A stretch of DNA of 29,767 nucleotides from CAZPUI01 sp964415525 (GTDB lineage Bacteria; Acidobacteriota; Holophagae; Holophagales; Holophagaceae). Below the pieces are notes generated by a model that saw only the letters and a list, made by a program, of their open reading frames with translations, was not told the DNA's origin and searched no databases. The translations under genes were made by a program, and so were the position numbers. The stretch is from positions 1 through 29,767 of the forward strand of contig CAYQAS010000047.1 in NCBI GenBank assembly GCA_964415525.1, given 5' to 3'. Below, one piece after another: positions 21,792 through 29,767 of this stretch (position 1 is the stretch's first letter; each line of letters begins with the position of its first letter).

Positions 21792-22561
21792 GCTGGCTGG
21801 ACGACTACATCACGGAGCTGCAGCACCGCCCCATGGCCGATCTGATTCAGCTGCGTCAGGCCGCCGAATCCGCACCTCCGGTTCGGGATTTCATCGGTGC
21901 CCTGCGCGCCAAACCTGTACCGGCGGTGATCGCGGAGGTGAAGTTCAAGAGTCCGTCCCAGGGGGTGATCCGCCCCGCCTTCGATGTCGAGTCGGTGGCG
22001 GCCTCCTACGAATCCGCCGGGGCTGCCTGCCTCAGCGTGCTGGTGGATGCGCCGTATTTCGGCGGGGACCTGTCCTTCCTGGGCCGCGCCCGCACCGCCT
22101 GCGGCCTGCCGCTGCTGGCCAAGGGCTTCTTCACGGACCTGCGGGACGTCTACCAGGTGCGGGCAGCCGGAGCAGACGCCCTGCTCCTCATCGCCAAGTG
22201 TCTCGATCGTCAGACGCTGTCCAACCTGCACGGCGCCGCTCGGGCCCTGGGCATGGCGGCGCTGGTGGAGCTCCACAGCGAGGCGGACCTGGAGAAGGTG
22301 GCGGGTCTCGACCTGTCCCTGGTGGGCGTGAACCATCGGGATCTCGACAGCCTGGAGATGGATCTCGACCTCAGCCGCCGGCTGGCGCCGCGCCTTCCAC
22401 AGGCTTTCCTCAAGGTCGCGGAGAGCGGCCTGGAGGCGGCGACGGACTTGGAACGCATGCGGGCGCTCGGCTTCGGTGCCGTCCTGGTGGGCACGGGCTT
22501 CATGCGCCACGAAGCTCCTGGCGAGGCCCTACGGGGCTTCCTGGAGGGCGCCCATGCCTGA
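21788..22561 (+). CDS. trpC: Indole-3-glycerol-phosphate synthase
   Basis: Closes the indole ring of carboxyphenylaminodeoxyribulose phosphate. The 257-aa TIM barrel retains the expected catalytic groups: Glu and Lys in VIAEVKFKSPSQG, Lys in LLAKGFF, Glu in LVELHSEADL, Asn in VGVNHRDL, and Glu-Ser in VAESGL. Several usually constant neighbours differ (RASPS to FKSPS, KDF to KGF, NNRDL to NHRDL), so it is a somewhat divergent but probably active member. It overlaps trpD by four bases and trpF by eight. Confidence 0.94.
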   Translation: MSWLDDYITELQHRPMADLIQLRQAAESAPPVRDFIGALRAKPVPAVIAEVKFKSPSQGVIRPAFDVESVAASYESAGAACLSVLVDAPYFGGDLSFLGRARTACGLPLLAKGFFTDLRDVYQVRAAGADALLLIAKCLDRQTLSNLHGAARALGMAALVELHSEADLEKVAGLDLSLVGVNHRDLDSLEMDLDLSRRLAPRLPQAFLKVAESGLEAATDLERMRALGFGAVLVGTGFMRHEAPGEALRGFLEGAHA

Positions 22562-23192
22562 GGTGCGCGCTCCATTCCGGCTCGCCGGGATCCCGGGGCG
22601 CCTGCCCGTGAAGGTCTGCGGGCTCACCCGCGCCGAGGATGCGGCGCTGGCCTGGGAACTGGGCGCCTCGGCCCTGGGCTTCATCTTCGTCCCCAAGAGT
22701 CCCCGCTTCGTGAGCCCGGAATCCGCCCGAGCCATCCGGGAGCGACTGCCGGGAGATGCACGCTGTGTCGGCGTCTTCGTGGATGCCACCGCCGAGGACA
22801 TGCAGCGGATCACAGACTTCGTGGGGCTGACCGCGGTGCAACTGCACGGGCATGAATCCGCGGATCTCCAGCGCAAAGTGAGCCCCGCGCTGAAGGTCGT
22901 CCGTTCGGTGGAAGAAGCCCAGGCCAGTCCCGCGGACTTGGTGCTGGTGGACGCGTCTCTGCCGGGGGTGCTCGGTGGTACTGGGCTTCGGGCCGACTGG
23001 GATTTAGCATCTCGAATTGCCCGACAGCGCCCGCTGGTGCTGGCGGGAGGCATCGGCCCCGAGAACATCGCTGAGGCCATCACCGTCGTCCGCCCACACG
23101 CTGTAGACGTCAACAGCGCCGTGGAATCGAGCCCGGGCGTCAAGGATCACGTTCGTATGAAAGCCCTCTTCAACCGGCTTTCAGTGCTTTGA
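22554..23192 (+). CDS. trpF: Phosphoribosylanthranilate isomerase
   Basis: Isomerises phosphoribosylanthranilate to the substrate of TrpC. The 212-aa TIM barrel has the catalytic Cys in VKVCGLTRAEDA. GFIFVPKSPRFVSPE, VGVFVDAT, VQLHGHES, the catalytic Asp in VLVDAS, LAGGIGPENI and VDVNSAVESSPGVKD follow. It is a separate protein here, not fused to TrpC as in enterobacteria. The start lies within the end of trpC. After the stop comes a 189-base gap containing repeat cluster A before trpB. Confidence 0.95.
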   Translation: MPEVRAPFRLAGIPGRLPVKVCGLTRAEDAALAWELGASALGFIFVPKSPRFVSPESARAIRERLPGDARCVGVFVDATAEDMQRITDFVGLTAVQLHGHESADLQRKVSPALKVVRSVEEAQASPADLVLVDASLPGVLGGTGLRADWDLASRIARQRPLVLAGGIGPENIAEAITVVRPHAVDVNSAVESSPGVKDHVRMKALFNRLSVL

Positions 23193-23207
23193 ACCCATCC
23201 TGCTTTA

Positions 23208-23335
23208 CATCCCCTGCATCCCTGTTGCTACTGCTTTTCATTCCAACGGTAGGTGCAAGGGGCCTGATTTCTTCGGTTCCGACACCCCTAGAAAAGGCCT
23301 ATTTGACAGGGATGAAGGGGATGAAGGGGATGACT
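23208..23335. repeat. Repeat cluster A upstream of trpB: inverted repeat plus three tandem nonamers
   Basis: CATCCCCTGCATCCCTGT (23208-23225) is the inverted complement, with one mismatch, of ACAGGGATGAAGGGGATG (23306-23323). The right arm runs into GGGATGAAG, GGGATGAAG, GGGATGACT (23309-23335). The 80 bases between the arms include TTCTTCGG and CCCCTAG stretches and no gene. TTGACA overlaps the right arm, but no -10 follows. Together with cluster B it brackets trpB. Confidence 0.8.
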
Positions 23336-23381
23336 GAAAATGGCCAGTGAATGTCTAGAGTCCCTGTTGATTGGAGCTGTG

Positions 23382-24614
<1,233 letters not shown>

Positions 24615-24752
24615 ATTCAAACAAGGATGCAAGGGATGCAATGGATGGCACTTGGAGCGTAAACGGCCGTCCACGGTTTCGGGCGAAAGGCCCAGCCACT
24701 GTTGCTGCTTTGTGGCGCGTTCCGTGAACTCGTCATTCCTATGGAGTCTTTG

Positions 24753-25544
24753 ATGTCCTTTCATGCCTATGTCTGTGAGCGCCGTGCCACCCGCAAGCTG
24801 CTGGCGCCCTATGTCTGTGCGGGATTTCCGACTCCGGAAGTGACGGTCGACGTGCTTTGTGCGCTGGCGGAAGCCGGGGCGGATTTCATCGAGCTCGGTG
24901 TGCCATTTTCCGATCCCCTGGCGGATGGTCCGGTGATTCAGGCGGCGTCGAACGTGGCGCTGGGGCAGGGGATGTCGCTATCAGGTGCACTGGAGCTGGC
25001 GGAAGCCTATGCCGCTCGGAAGACCGGCGTGCCGCTGGTGCTCATGGGCTATGCCAATCCCTTCCTGGCCTTGGGCGCTTCCGAACTCGGGCGGCGCTGT
25101 GAGGCTGCGGACATCGGGGCGCTCATCGTGCCGGACCTCCCGACGGAGAGCCAGGTTCTGCTTGCGGCTCCGGGCGTGCCGCCCTTCGTGCAGTTCGTGG
25201 CACCCAATTCGCTGGAGGACCGCCTGGAAGTGGCGCTGGCGCTGGATCCGCCCTTCCTCTATGGCGTGGCGCTCTTCGGCGTCACCGGCGCCCGGCAGGA
25301 TGTGGCGGACTACACCGCGCCCTTCCTCCGGCGCATGAAGGGCCGGACGGAGACGCCTCTGCTGGCGGGCTTCGGCGTGAGCACGCCCGAGCAGGCGCGC
25401 ACCCTGGCGGATGCTTGCGATGGCGTTATCGTCGGCAGCGCCTTGGTGCGCGCCCTCGAAACCGCGGCTCCCGGTCATGAAGCCGAGGCTGCGGGAGCGT
25501 TCCTGAAGGCCTTCCGTGAAGCCCTGGATCGACGGGAGGTCTGA
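24753..25544 (+). CDS. trpA: Tryptophan synthase alpha chain
   Basis: Splits indole-3-glycerol phosphate and channels indole to TrpB. The 263-aa TIM barrel begins MSFHAYVCERRATRKLLAPYVCAGFP. The catalytic Glu lies in FIELGVPFSDPLADGP, which also holds the catalytic Asp. YANPF, LIVPDLPTES, FVAPNS, LFGVTGARQ and AGFGVSTPEQ follow. The frame extends to 24702, but TGGAG lies six bases before 24753 and upstream residues are not family-like. It is the last gene of the operon. No terminator is obvious in the 98 bases that follow. Confidence 0.95.
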   Translation: MSFHAYVCERRATRKLLAPYVCAGFPTPEVTVDVLCALAEAGADFIELGVPFSDPLADGPVIQAASNVALGQGMSLSGALELAEAYAARKTGVPLVLMGYANPFLALGASELGRRCEAADIGALIVPDLPTESQVLLAAPGVPPFVQFVAPNSLEDRLEVALALDPPFLYGVALFGVTGARQDVADYTAPFLRRMKGRTETPLLAGFGVSTPEQARTLADACDGVIVGSALVRALETAAPGHEAEAAGAFLKAFREALDRREV

Positions 25545-25642
25545 CCGTTTGACCCTCTTTCAAGGCTGATTCCGTGGGCCGGTTGCATGGCTCCGCACCA
25601 TGAACTGAAAATCTGGCAGGCTGGGAGGGTGGAGGCATCGCC

Positions 25643-26689
25643 ATGACTGCACGCCAGGCCCCTGAGGAATCCATCACGATCGTGGGCGGAAGGCCCATGG
25701 AGACCTCGGTGGATGTTCGGCTCCTGCCCCAGGGCGTGGAGCAGGTTCTGACCTTGGCAGCCCTGGACGAGGGTTTCCGGCGCCAGTTGGCTTTGGATCC
25801 CTGCACGGCGGCTCAGTCTCGATGCCTCGACCTGGATCCCATCGAGACCCGCCTTCTGCGCATCATGAAGCCTGAGGGGCTGGCGCGGATGTCGGAGTGC
25901 CTGGTGATTCCCCCGAGTGGGCACCGGAACGGTTTCTGCAAGGCGGTGTCTTCCTCCGTGATTGCCATGGTCACGGGGGCGGCCATGCTCGTCTGTGGTG
26001 GGTGCGCGGGCGGCTCTTCGGGGGGCATTTCCCCTCAAATCCAACCCGGTGCAAACCAGCTGTGGATGTCCCTCGGGGGGCACACCTGCTATGTCTACCT
26101 GCCCGCCAGCAGCGTGGCGGCGCCTTCGGTACCTCGCCCGGTGCTGGTGGCGCTCCACGATCAGGGGGAGACCTGCCTGGCCAATGTGCAGCGCTGGCAC
26201 CGCGCCGCCGATGCTCTGGGCTTCAACCTGGTGTCCGTGAACTGGACGGAAGAGGCCCCGACGCCGGAGCGCCAAGTCCAGTTGGTGGGCGACTTAACCA
26301 GAATCCTCGAGGACTTCGATAAGCGATACCGGGTGGATCCGGCCCAGCGCTACCTCTGCGGCCGGGGCGCCTCGACGCCCCTTGCCTGGAAGGCGACCTT
26401 TCTGCCGCCCCACCCCAGCCGTTTCAGGCGCGTCATCTTCCTGGGGGGCGTACCCGAAGGGGACTGGAAGACGAGCAGCGATGCCTTGCTGCAGGACATT
26501 CATCCCATGCCGCCGGCCCTGAACCACATCGTGGGCAAGGCGGATCCCGAATACGCCCAGGTGGTGGCTCTCGCGGGGGCCCTCGGCCGCCGGAACGTGC
26601 CCCACGTGCTCACGGAGCGGGAGGGCACGCTCACCCAGGCAACCCTGGACTTCAGCGAACTCGGGCGCTGGATGATGGCCGCCAACTGA
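25643..26689 (+). CDS. Chimeric exported protein: RiPP-leader-like N-terminus, membrane segment, degenerate alpha/beta-hydrolase-like domain
   Basis: A 348-aa protein not assignable to a named family. Residues 31-85 (GVEQVLTLAALDEGFRRQLA, later LDLDPIETRLLRIM) resemble, from memory, the helical NHLP/Os1348-type leader-like domains found on RiPP precursors. HRNGFCK (94-100), a hydrophobic stretch (105-119) and CGGC follow, like an eroded Tat or lipoprotein signal. Residues 138-348 resemble PHB-depolymerase/LpqC-type alpha/beta hydrolases (PRPVLVALHDQGET, FNLVSVNW, RYLCGRGAS). The nucleophile elbow GxSxG reads GRGAS, so the catalytic Ser appears lost from its place. GGAGG lies seven bases before the ATG, so the N-terminal part is truly translated. 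Its TGA overlaps the radical SAM ATG (TGATG), implying coupled translation. Confidence 0.7.
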   Translation: MTARQAPEESITIVGGRPMETSVDVRLLPQGVEQVLTLAALDEGFRRQLALDPCTAAQSRCLDLDPIETRLLRIMKPEGLARMSECLVIPPSGHRNGFCKAVSSSVIAMVTGAAMLVCGGCAGGSSGGISPQIQPGANQLWMSLGGHTCYVYLPASSVAAPSVPRPVLVALHDQGETCLANVQRWHRAADALGFNLVSVNWTEEAPTPERQVQLVGDLTRILEDFDKRYRVDPAQRYLCGRGASTPLAWKATFLPPHPSRFRRVIFLGGVPEGDWKTSSDALLQDIHPMPPALNHIVGKADPEYAQVVALAGALGRRNVPHVLTEREGTLTQATLDFSELGRWMMAAN

Positions 26690-28161
26690 TGGGATCGACC
26701 ATGGCCGATGTCACCTTCGTCAATCTGAACATGCTCTACCTGCGGTTCCTGGAACGGACCGAGCGGGAGGTCCAGTTGCCCCTTGGTCCGCTCTACTGTG
26801 CGGCCAGTCTAGAGGCGGCAGGCTTCCAGGTGGACTTCAGGGACTACCAGACGTGCGAACGGCCGGATCCTTTCACCGAAGACGCCATCGTCAACTTCAT
26901 GGCGGATCCCGCGCCTATCTTCATGGTCAGCTGCATGGCCAACCTGCTGCCCTTCACGCTGCTGGCTTTGCGTCGATTCAAGGCGTGTCATCCGGACGTG
27001 TGCCTTGTCCTGGGGGGCGTGGGGGCCTTCAGCGTGGAGCGGCTCGTGCTGGAGCGCTGCCCCTGGATCGACGCCATCGGCATCGGGGAGGGGGAACGCA
27101 CCGTGGTGGAACTGGTGCGGGCGGTGCAGGGCGGCAGATCGCTCGCTGGGTCGGTCCGTCGCGACCTTACGGGGGTGAACGGCATTGCCTGGCACGACGG
27201 CATCTCCGCGCGGGTCAATCCGCCCGCCCTCCGCATCCAGGATCTGGACGCCCTCCCGCCTCCCGCCTACCACCTCGTGGACCTGCCCCGGTATGCCGGG
27301 ATCAACATCATCAGCTCCAGGGGATGTCCCTTCGACTGCTCGTTCTGCAGCGTCGCCCCGGTGTGGGGCCGGCGTCCTGTCCTGAGAAGCGCCCGCAGCA
27401 TCGTGGCGGAGATGACAGAGCTTCACGTCCGCACGGGCTCGGACCTCTTCCTGTTCCAGGACGAGTATTTCGTCGCCTCCCCCGAGCGGGCCCGGGAGCT
27501 GAGCCGGGCCATCCTCGACAGCGGGCTCAAGGTCCGGTGGAAGGCCTTCGGGCGGGTGAACCTGACGGACGTGGCCACCATGGAGGCCATGCGGGAAGCG
27601 GGCTGCGTGGAGATCCGCTACGGCATCGAGAGCGCCTCGGACCGCGTGCTCTCCCGGGTGGTGAAGGGCTTCGACAGCGAGAACGCCCTGCGCGTGATCT
27701 CTGAGGCGGTGGGCATCTTTCCTGCGGTAGACGCCTTCTATATGTGGGGCTTCCCCTTCGAGACCATGGCGGACTTCGAGGAAACCCTGCTCCAGATGAT
27801 CACCGTGCGGACCATGGGTGCCCGGGTGCTGCCGTCCATGCTCTGTCTCCTGCCCCAGACACCGCTCTACCAGGAGCTTCGCAAGTCCTCGACTCTCGAA
27901 TTCTGCCCGGAGCTCTTTCCCGAATACATGTTCACAGGCCACGAGGTGCGGGTGGATGGGAGCATCCACATTCCGCCGGAACACGCGGCCATCTATGCCT
28001 TCATCCAGGGGAATCCGGACCTCTTTCCGGGGTTCTTCCACATCGACGTCACCGGCAACATCCTGCCCAAATACGCCCTTCTGCAGAAGTTCGGCTTCTA
28101 CGCCCAGAGCCCAGGGCATCAGATGCAGACCGCCTGCTGCGGGGGGCACTCCCCGGCTTGA
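26689..28161 (+). CDS. B12-binding-domain radical SAM protein
   Basis: A 490-aa enzyme. The N-terminal Rossmann-like B12-binding region (about 8-145) shows LPLGPLYCAASLEAAGFQVDF, CLVLGGVGAFSVE and the closing GIGEGERTVVELV. I see no DxHxxG motif, so cobalamin would bind base-on or not at all. The radical SAM domain has the CxxxCxxC cluster site C213, C217, C220 (RGCPFDCSFCS), then FQDEYF, RWKAFGRVN and CVEIRYGIESAS. The C-terminal tail carries a CC pair (483-484), which might bind an extra cluster or be a recruitment site. Relatives include methyltransferases and RiPP- or lipid-modifying enzymes; the substrate is unknown. The start overlaps the previous stop by one base; an ATG at 26701 is an alternative. 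Confidence 0.88.
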   Translation: MGSTMADVTFVNLNMLYLRFLERTEREVQLPLGPLYCAASLEAAGFQVDFRDYQTCERPDPFTEDAIVNFMADPAPIFMVSCMANLLPFTLLALRRFKACHPDVCLVLGGVGAFSVERLVLERCPWIDAIGIGEGERTVVELVRAVQGGRSLAGSVRRDLTGVNGIAWHDGISARVNPPALRIQDLDALPPPAYHLVDLPRYAGINIISSRGCPFDCSFCSVAPVWGRRPVLRSARSIVAEMTELHVRTGSDLFLFQDEYFVASPERARELSRAILDSGLKVRWKAFGRVNLTDVATMEAMREAGCVEIRYGIESASDRVLSRVVKGFDSENALRVISEAVGIFPAVDAFYMWGFPFETMADFEETLLQMITVRTMGARVLPSMLCLLPQTPLYQELRKSSTLEFCPELFPEYMFTGHEVRVDGSIHIPPEHAAIYAFIQGNPDLFPGFFHIDVTGNILPKYALLQKFGFYAQSPGHQMQTACCGGHSPA

Positions 28162-28202
28162 GGGCGAGCGTGTGTGAGCCTGAATCGTTCCTGGAGGAAA
28201 GC

Positions 28203-29075
28203 ATGAAGGTTCTGGTCACCGGTGCTTCGGGGCTGCTGGGGCGCGCCGTGATGGCGGCCTTCCAGGCGGAAGCCGCCTGCGAGGTGCGGGGCGCGGCCTT
28301 TCGCCGTGTGGGACAGGGGCTGGATCGTGTGGACTTGCGTGATGCCGAGGCCGCACGAAACTGGGTCCTGCTGCACCGCCCGGACGTTCTGGTCCACGCC
28401 GCGGCGGAGCGCCATCCCGATGCGTGTGAAAGCGATCCCGAGGGCACGGCGGCGCTGAACGTTGGCGGGACGCGGGCGCTGGCGGAGGCCTGTCGGGAGG
28501 TTGGGGCCTGGATGCTCTTCATCTCCACGGACTATGTCTTTGACGGAACGTGTCCGCCCTACCATCCCAACGATGTGCCGAATCCCATGAATGCATACGG
28601 TCGCAGCAAACGAGAAGGCGAACAGGTGGTTTTAGGCGCACATCCGGCCTTCGGGATCCTCCGGGTGCCCATCCTCTATGGCCCCACTTCGGACCTGACG
28701 GAGAGCGCCGTGACCGAGTTGCTGCAAAACCTTCGGGCCGCGCCGGAGCGTATGCATTCCATGGATGCCTGGGCGGTGCGCTACCCGACCTTTACGCCGG
28801 ATGTGGCGGCGGTCGTGGGGCTGATGGCCCGACTCCGGCTTTCCGGCATCAGCCACTGGAGCGGAGATGAGGCCCTGACCAAGGCGGACATGGCCCATCA
28901 GCTGGCGAAAGCGGATCGGCGGGACTCCATCCGGATTCTTCCGGTGGCGGGCTCCTCGGGGGGGGCGCTCCGGCCCCGGGACTGTCACCTCGACTGTTCC
29001 CGCTTAGAGGCACTGGGGGACCTTCGGCGCACACCGTTTCGGGACGGCATCCGTCAGGTTCTGGGCGACTCCTGA
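28203..29075 (+). CDS. SDR-family protein homologous to MAT2B (methionine adenosyltransferase regulatory subunit) / RmlD-like
   Basis: A 290-aa NAD(P)-binding short-chain dehydrogenase-like protein. It has VTGASGLLG (5-13), the STDYVFDGT segment and YGRSK with the YxxxK pair (Tyr132, Lys136). The second half follows the human MAT2B pattern strikingly (as recalled): LRVPILYGP, ESAVTELL, MDAWAVRYPTFTPDVAAV, SHWSGDEALTKADMAHQLA, RPRDCHLDCSRLEALG, RTPFRDGI. MAT2B itself is an RmlD-type fold without known rhamnose function that modulates SAM synthetase. Alternatives are a dTDP-4-dehydrorhamnose reductase or other sugar reductase, but no other rhamnose genes are present. A strong GGAGG precedes the ATG. 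It follows a SAM-consuming enzyme by 41 bases. Confidence 0.82.
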   Translation: MKVLVTGASGLLGRAVMAAFQAEAACEVRGAAFRRVGQGLDRVDLRDAEAARNWVLLHRPDVLVHAAAERHPDACESDPEGTAALNVGGTRALAEACREVGAWMLFISTDYVFDGTCPPYHPNDVPNPMNAYGRSKREGEQVVLGAHPAFGILRVPILYGPTSDLTESAVTELLQNLRAAPERMHSMDAWAVRYPTFTPDVAAVVGLMARLRLSGISHWSGDEALTKADMAHQLAKADRRDSIRILPVAGSSGGALRPRDCHLDCSRLEALGDLRRTPFRDGIRQVLGDS

Positions 29076-29265
29076 GGCGATTCTTCCAGCTTCTTTCGGG
29101 TTCCCATGAGCGAAAGCATGAGACTTCCCGCCGCACGGATTCCCGTGGGGGCCGGTGCAGATGAAGCCATGGGCCGTGCAGCGCGCCAGAGCCCTGGTCC
29201 CGCACGTGCTGGAATGGATCGCCCCGCGACGGGCCCCGAGCCTTCGGGAGCCCGATCCGCCGCGC

Positions 29266-29271
29266 TACACT
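29266..29271 (+). promoter_or_regulatory. Possible -10 of metG
   Basis: TACACT lies 19 bases before the metG ATG in a GCTACACTGGAG context almost identical to that before the RluA-type gene. No clear -35 accompanies it. The 215-base gap 29076-29290 shows nothing else I can support. Confidence 0.35.
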
Positions 29272-29290
29272 GGAGGGTCCTGGAGCACGC

Positions 29291-29767
29291 ATGTCCAAGC
29301 CCTTCTTCGTCACCACGCCGATCTACTACGTGAACGACAAGCCGCACATCGGCCACACCTACACCACGGTGCTGGCGGACGTGCTGAGCCGCCATCACCG
29401 CATGCTTGGCGAGGACGTCTACTTCCTGACCGGCACGGACGAGCACGGGCAGAAGATCGAGAAGACCGCCGCCGGTCGCGGCATCACACCGCAACAGCTG
29501 GTGGATGAAGTCGCGCCCAATTTCGAGAACCTCTGGAAGCAGATGGGCCTGACGGTGGACCACTTTGTGCGCACCACCCACGCCGCCCACAAGGCCGTGG
29601 TGCAGGAGCGTTTCCGACAGCTGCTGGCGAAGGGCGACATCTACAAGCACGAATACGAAGGTCTCTATTCCGTCAGCGACGAGGCCTTTGTTACCGAGAC
29701 CCAGGCCAAGGAACTGCAGGCCCAGGGGCTTGCGCACCAGTTGGTGACGCTGAAGGAAGAGAGCTAC
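29291..29767 (+). CDS. metG: Methionyl-tRNA synthetase, N-terminal part (3' end outside window)
   Basis: Charges tRNA-Met. The 159 visible codons cover the start of the class I catalytic domain: FFVTTPIYYVNDKPHIGHTYTT with the HIGH motif, then DVYFLTGTDEHGQKIEKTA, matching MetG closely. In the connective region, the place where zinc-binding MetG forms have Cys residues reads EGLYSVSDEAFV. This points to the metal-free group, although the second knuckle lies beyond the window. GGAG lies seven bases before the ATG. The KMSKS loop and anticodon domain are not visible. Confidence 0.95.
   Translation, partial: MSKPFFVTTPIYYVNDKPHIGHTYTTVLADVLSRHHRMLGEDVYFLTGTDEHGQKIEKTAAGRGITPQQLVDEVAPNFENLWKQMGLTVDHFVRTTHAAHKAVVQERFRQLLAKGDIYKHEYEGLYSVSDEAFVTETQAKELQAQGLAHQLVTLKEESY

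Noticed and set aside
23303..23331. TTGACA before trpB as an internal promoter
   Set aside because: The -35 is perfect, but the place of the -10 is occupied by GGGATG repeats with no TATAAT-like hexamer.
23309..23335. Tandem nonamers as a CRISPR array
   Set aside because: Units are nine bases without spacers; no cas genes are present.
26809..28149. Long minus-strand frame opposite the radical SAM gene
   Set aside because: Antisense shadow; the plus strand has the CxxxCxxC motif and correct domain order.
29106..29333. Small plus-strand ORF between the MAT2B-like gene and metG
   Set aside because: No recognisable domain and no ribosome site of note, and it runs into the metG start in another frame. 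Probably chance in G+C-rich DNA.

Overview
The window is a densely coded, G+C-rich chromosomal segment from a Gram-negative bacterium. An MCE/Mla-type envelope transporter, an outer-membrane beta-barrel candidate and putative lipoproteins indicate two membranes. The overall style fits Acidobacteriota, class Holophagae (Geothrix/Holophaga-like). That placement is an impression from the gene set and protein style and was not tested by a search. No rRNA, tRNA, CRISPR array or complete insertion sequence was recognised.

Layout. 1-2.2 kb: the tail of a carbamate kinase gene, a terminator, a methyl-accepting chemotaxis protein and a YciI-like protein. 2.2-5.25 kb (minus strand): an overlapping MlaE-type permease, degenerate ABC ATPase and MCE protein cluster, followed by a Bcp/PrxQ peroxiredoxin. 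5.27-9.1 kb (plus): an RluA-type pseudouridine synthase, a frameshifted family-11 fucosyltransferase gene, a diacylglycerol-kinase-like lipid kinase and a class I/II aminotransferase. 9.1-10.6 kb (minus): a beta-barrel-like protein and TrmL. 10.67-12.9 kb (plus): a HIT protein, bifunctional Nnr and TsaE. 13.0-15.0 kb: leucyl aminopeptidase and an HU/IHF protein. 15.0-16.4 kb (minus): a lipoprotein and an alpha/beta hydrolase. 16.6-18.3 kb: a cyclophilin, then a tandem adenylate kinase on the opposite strand.

18.4-25.5 kb holds a complete tryptophan operon in the order trpE-G-D-C-F-B-A. It is preceded by two copies of an 18-bp palindrome bracketing a promoter, a 24-residue leader peptide with four consecutive Trp codons, alternative RNA pairings and an intrinsic terminator. 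This is a textbook attenuator combined with what looks like operator control. trpB lies between two clusters of a GGATG-containing nonamer that form long inverted repeats. One cluster supplies the last codons of trpB.

25.6-29.1 kb is the least conventional region. A protein joins an N-terminal segment resembling RiPP leader domains (NHLP/Os1348 type) to a membrane-export segment and a degenerate alpha/beta-hydrolase-like domain. It is translationally coupled to a B12-binding-type radical SAM enzyme, which is followed by a homologue of MAT2B, the regulatory subunit of methionine adenosyltransferase. This trio is the best candidate for an undescribed system. The window ends inside metG.

Other oddities are an MCE-associated ABC protein that has lost nearly every ATPase motif, an adenylate kinase with two halves of which the second is catalytically degenerate, and an HU-gene terminator embedded in the 3' end of the convergent gene.
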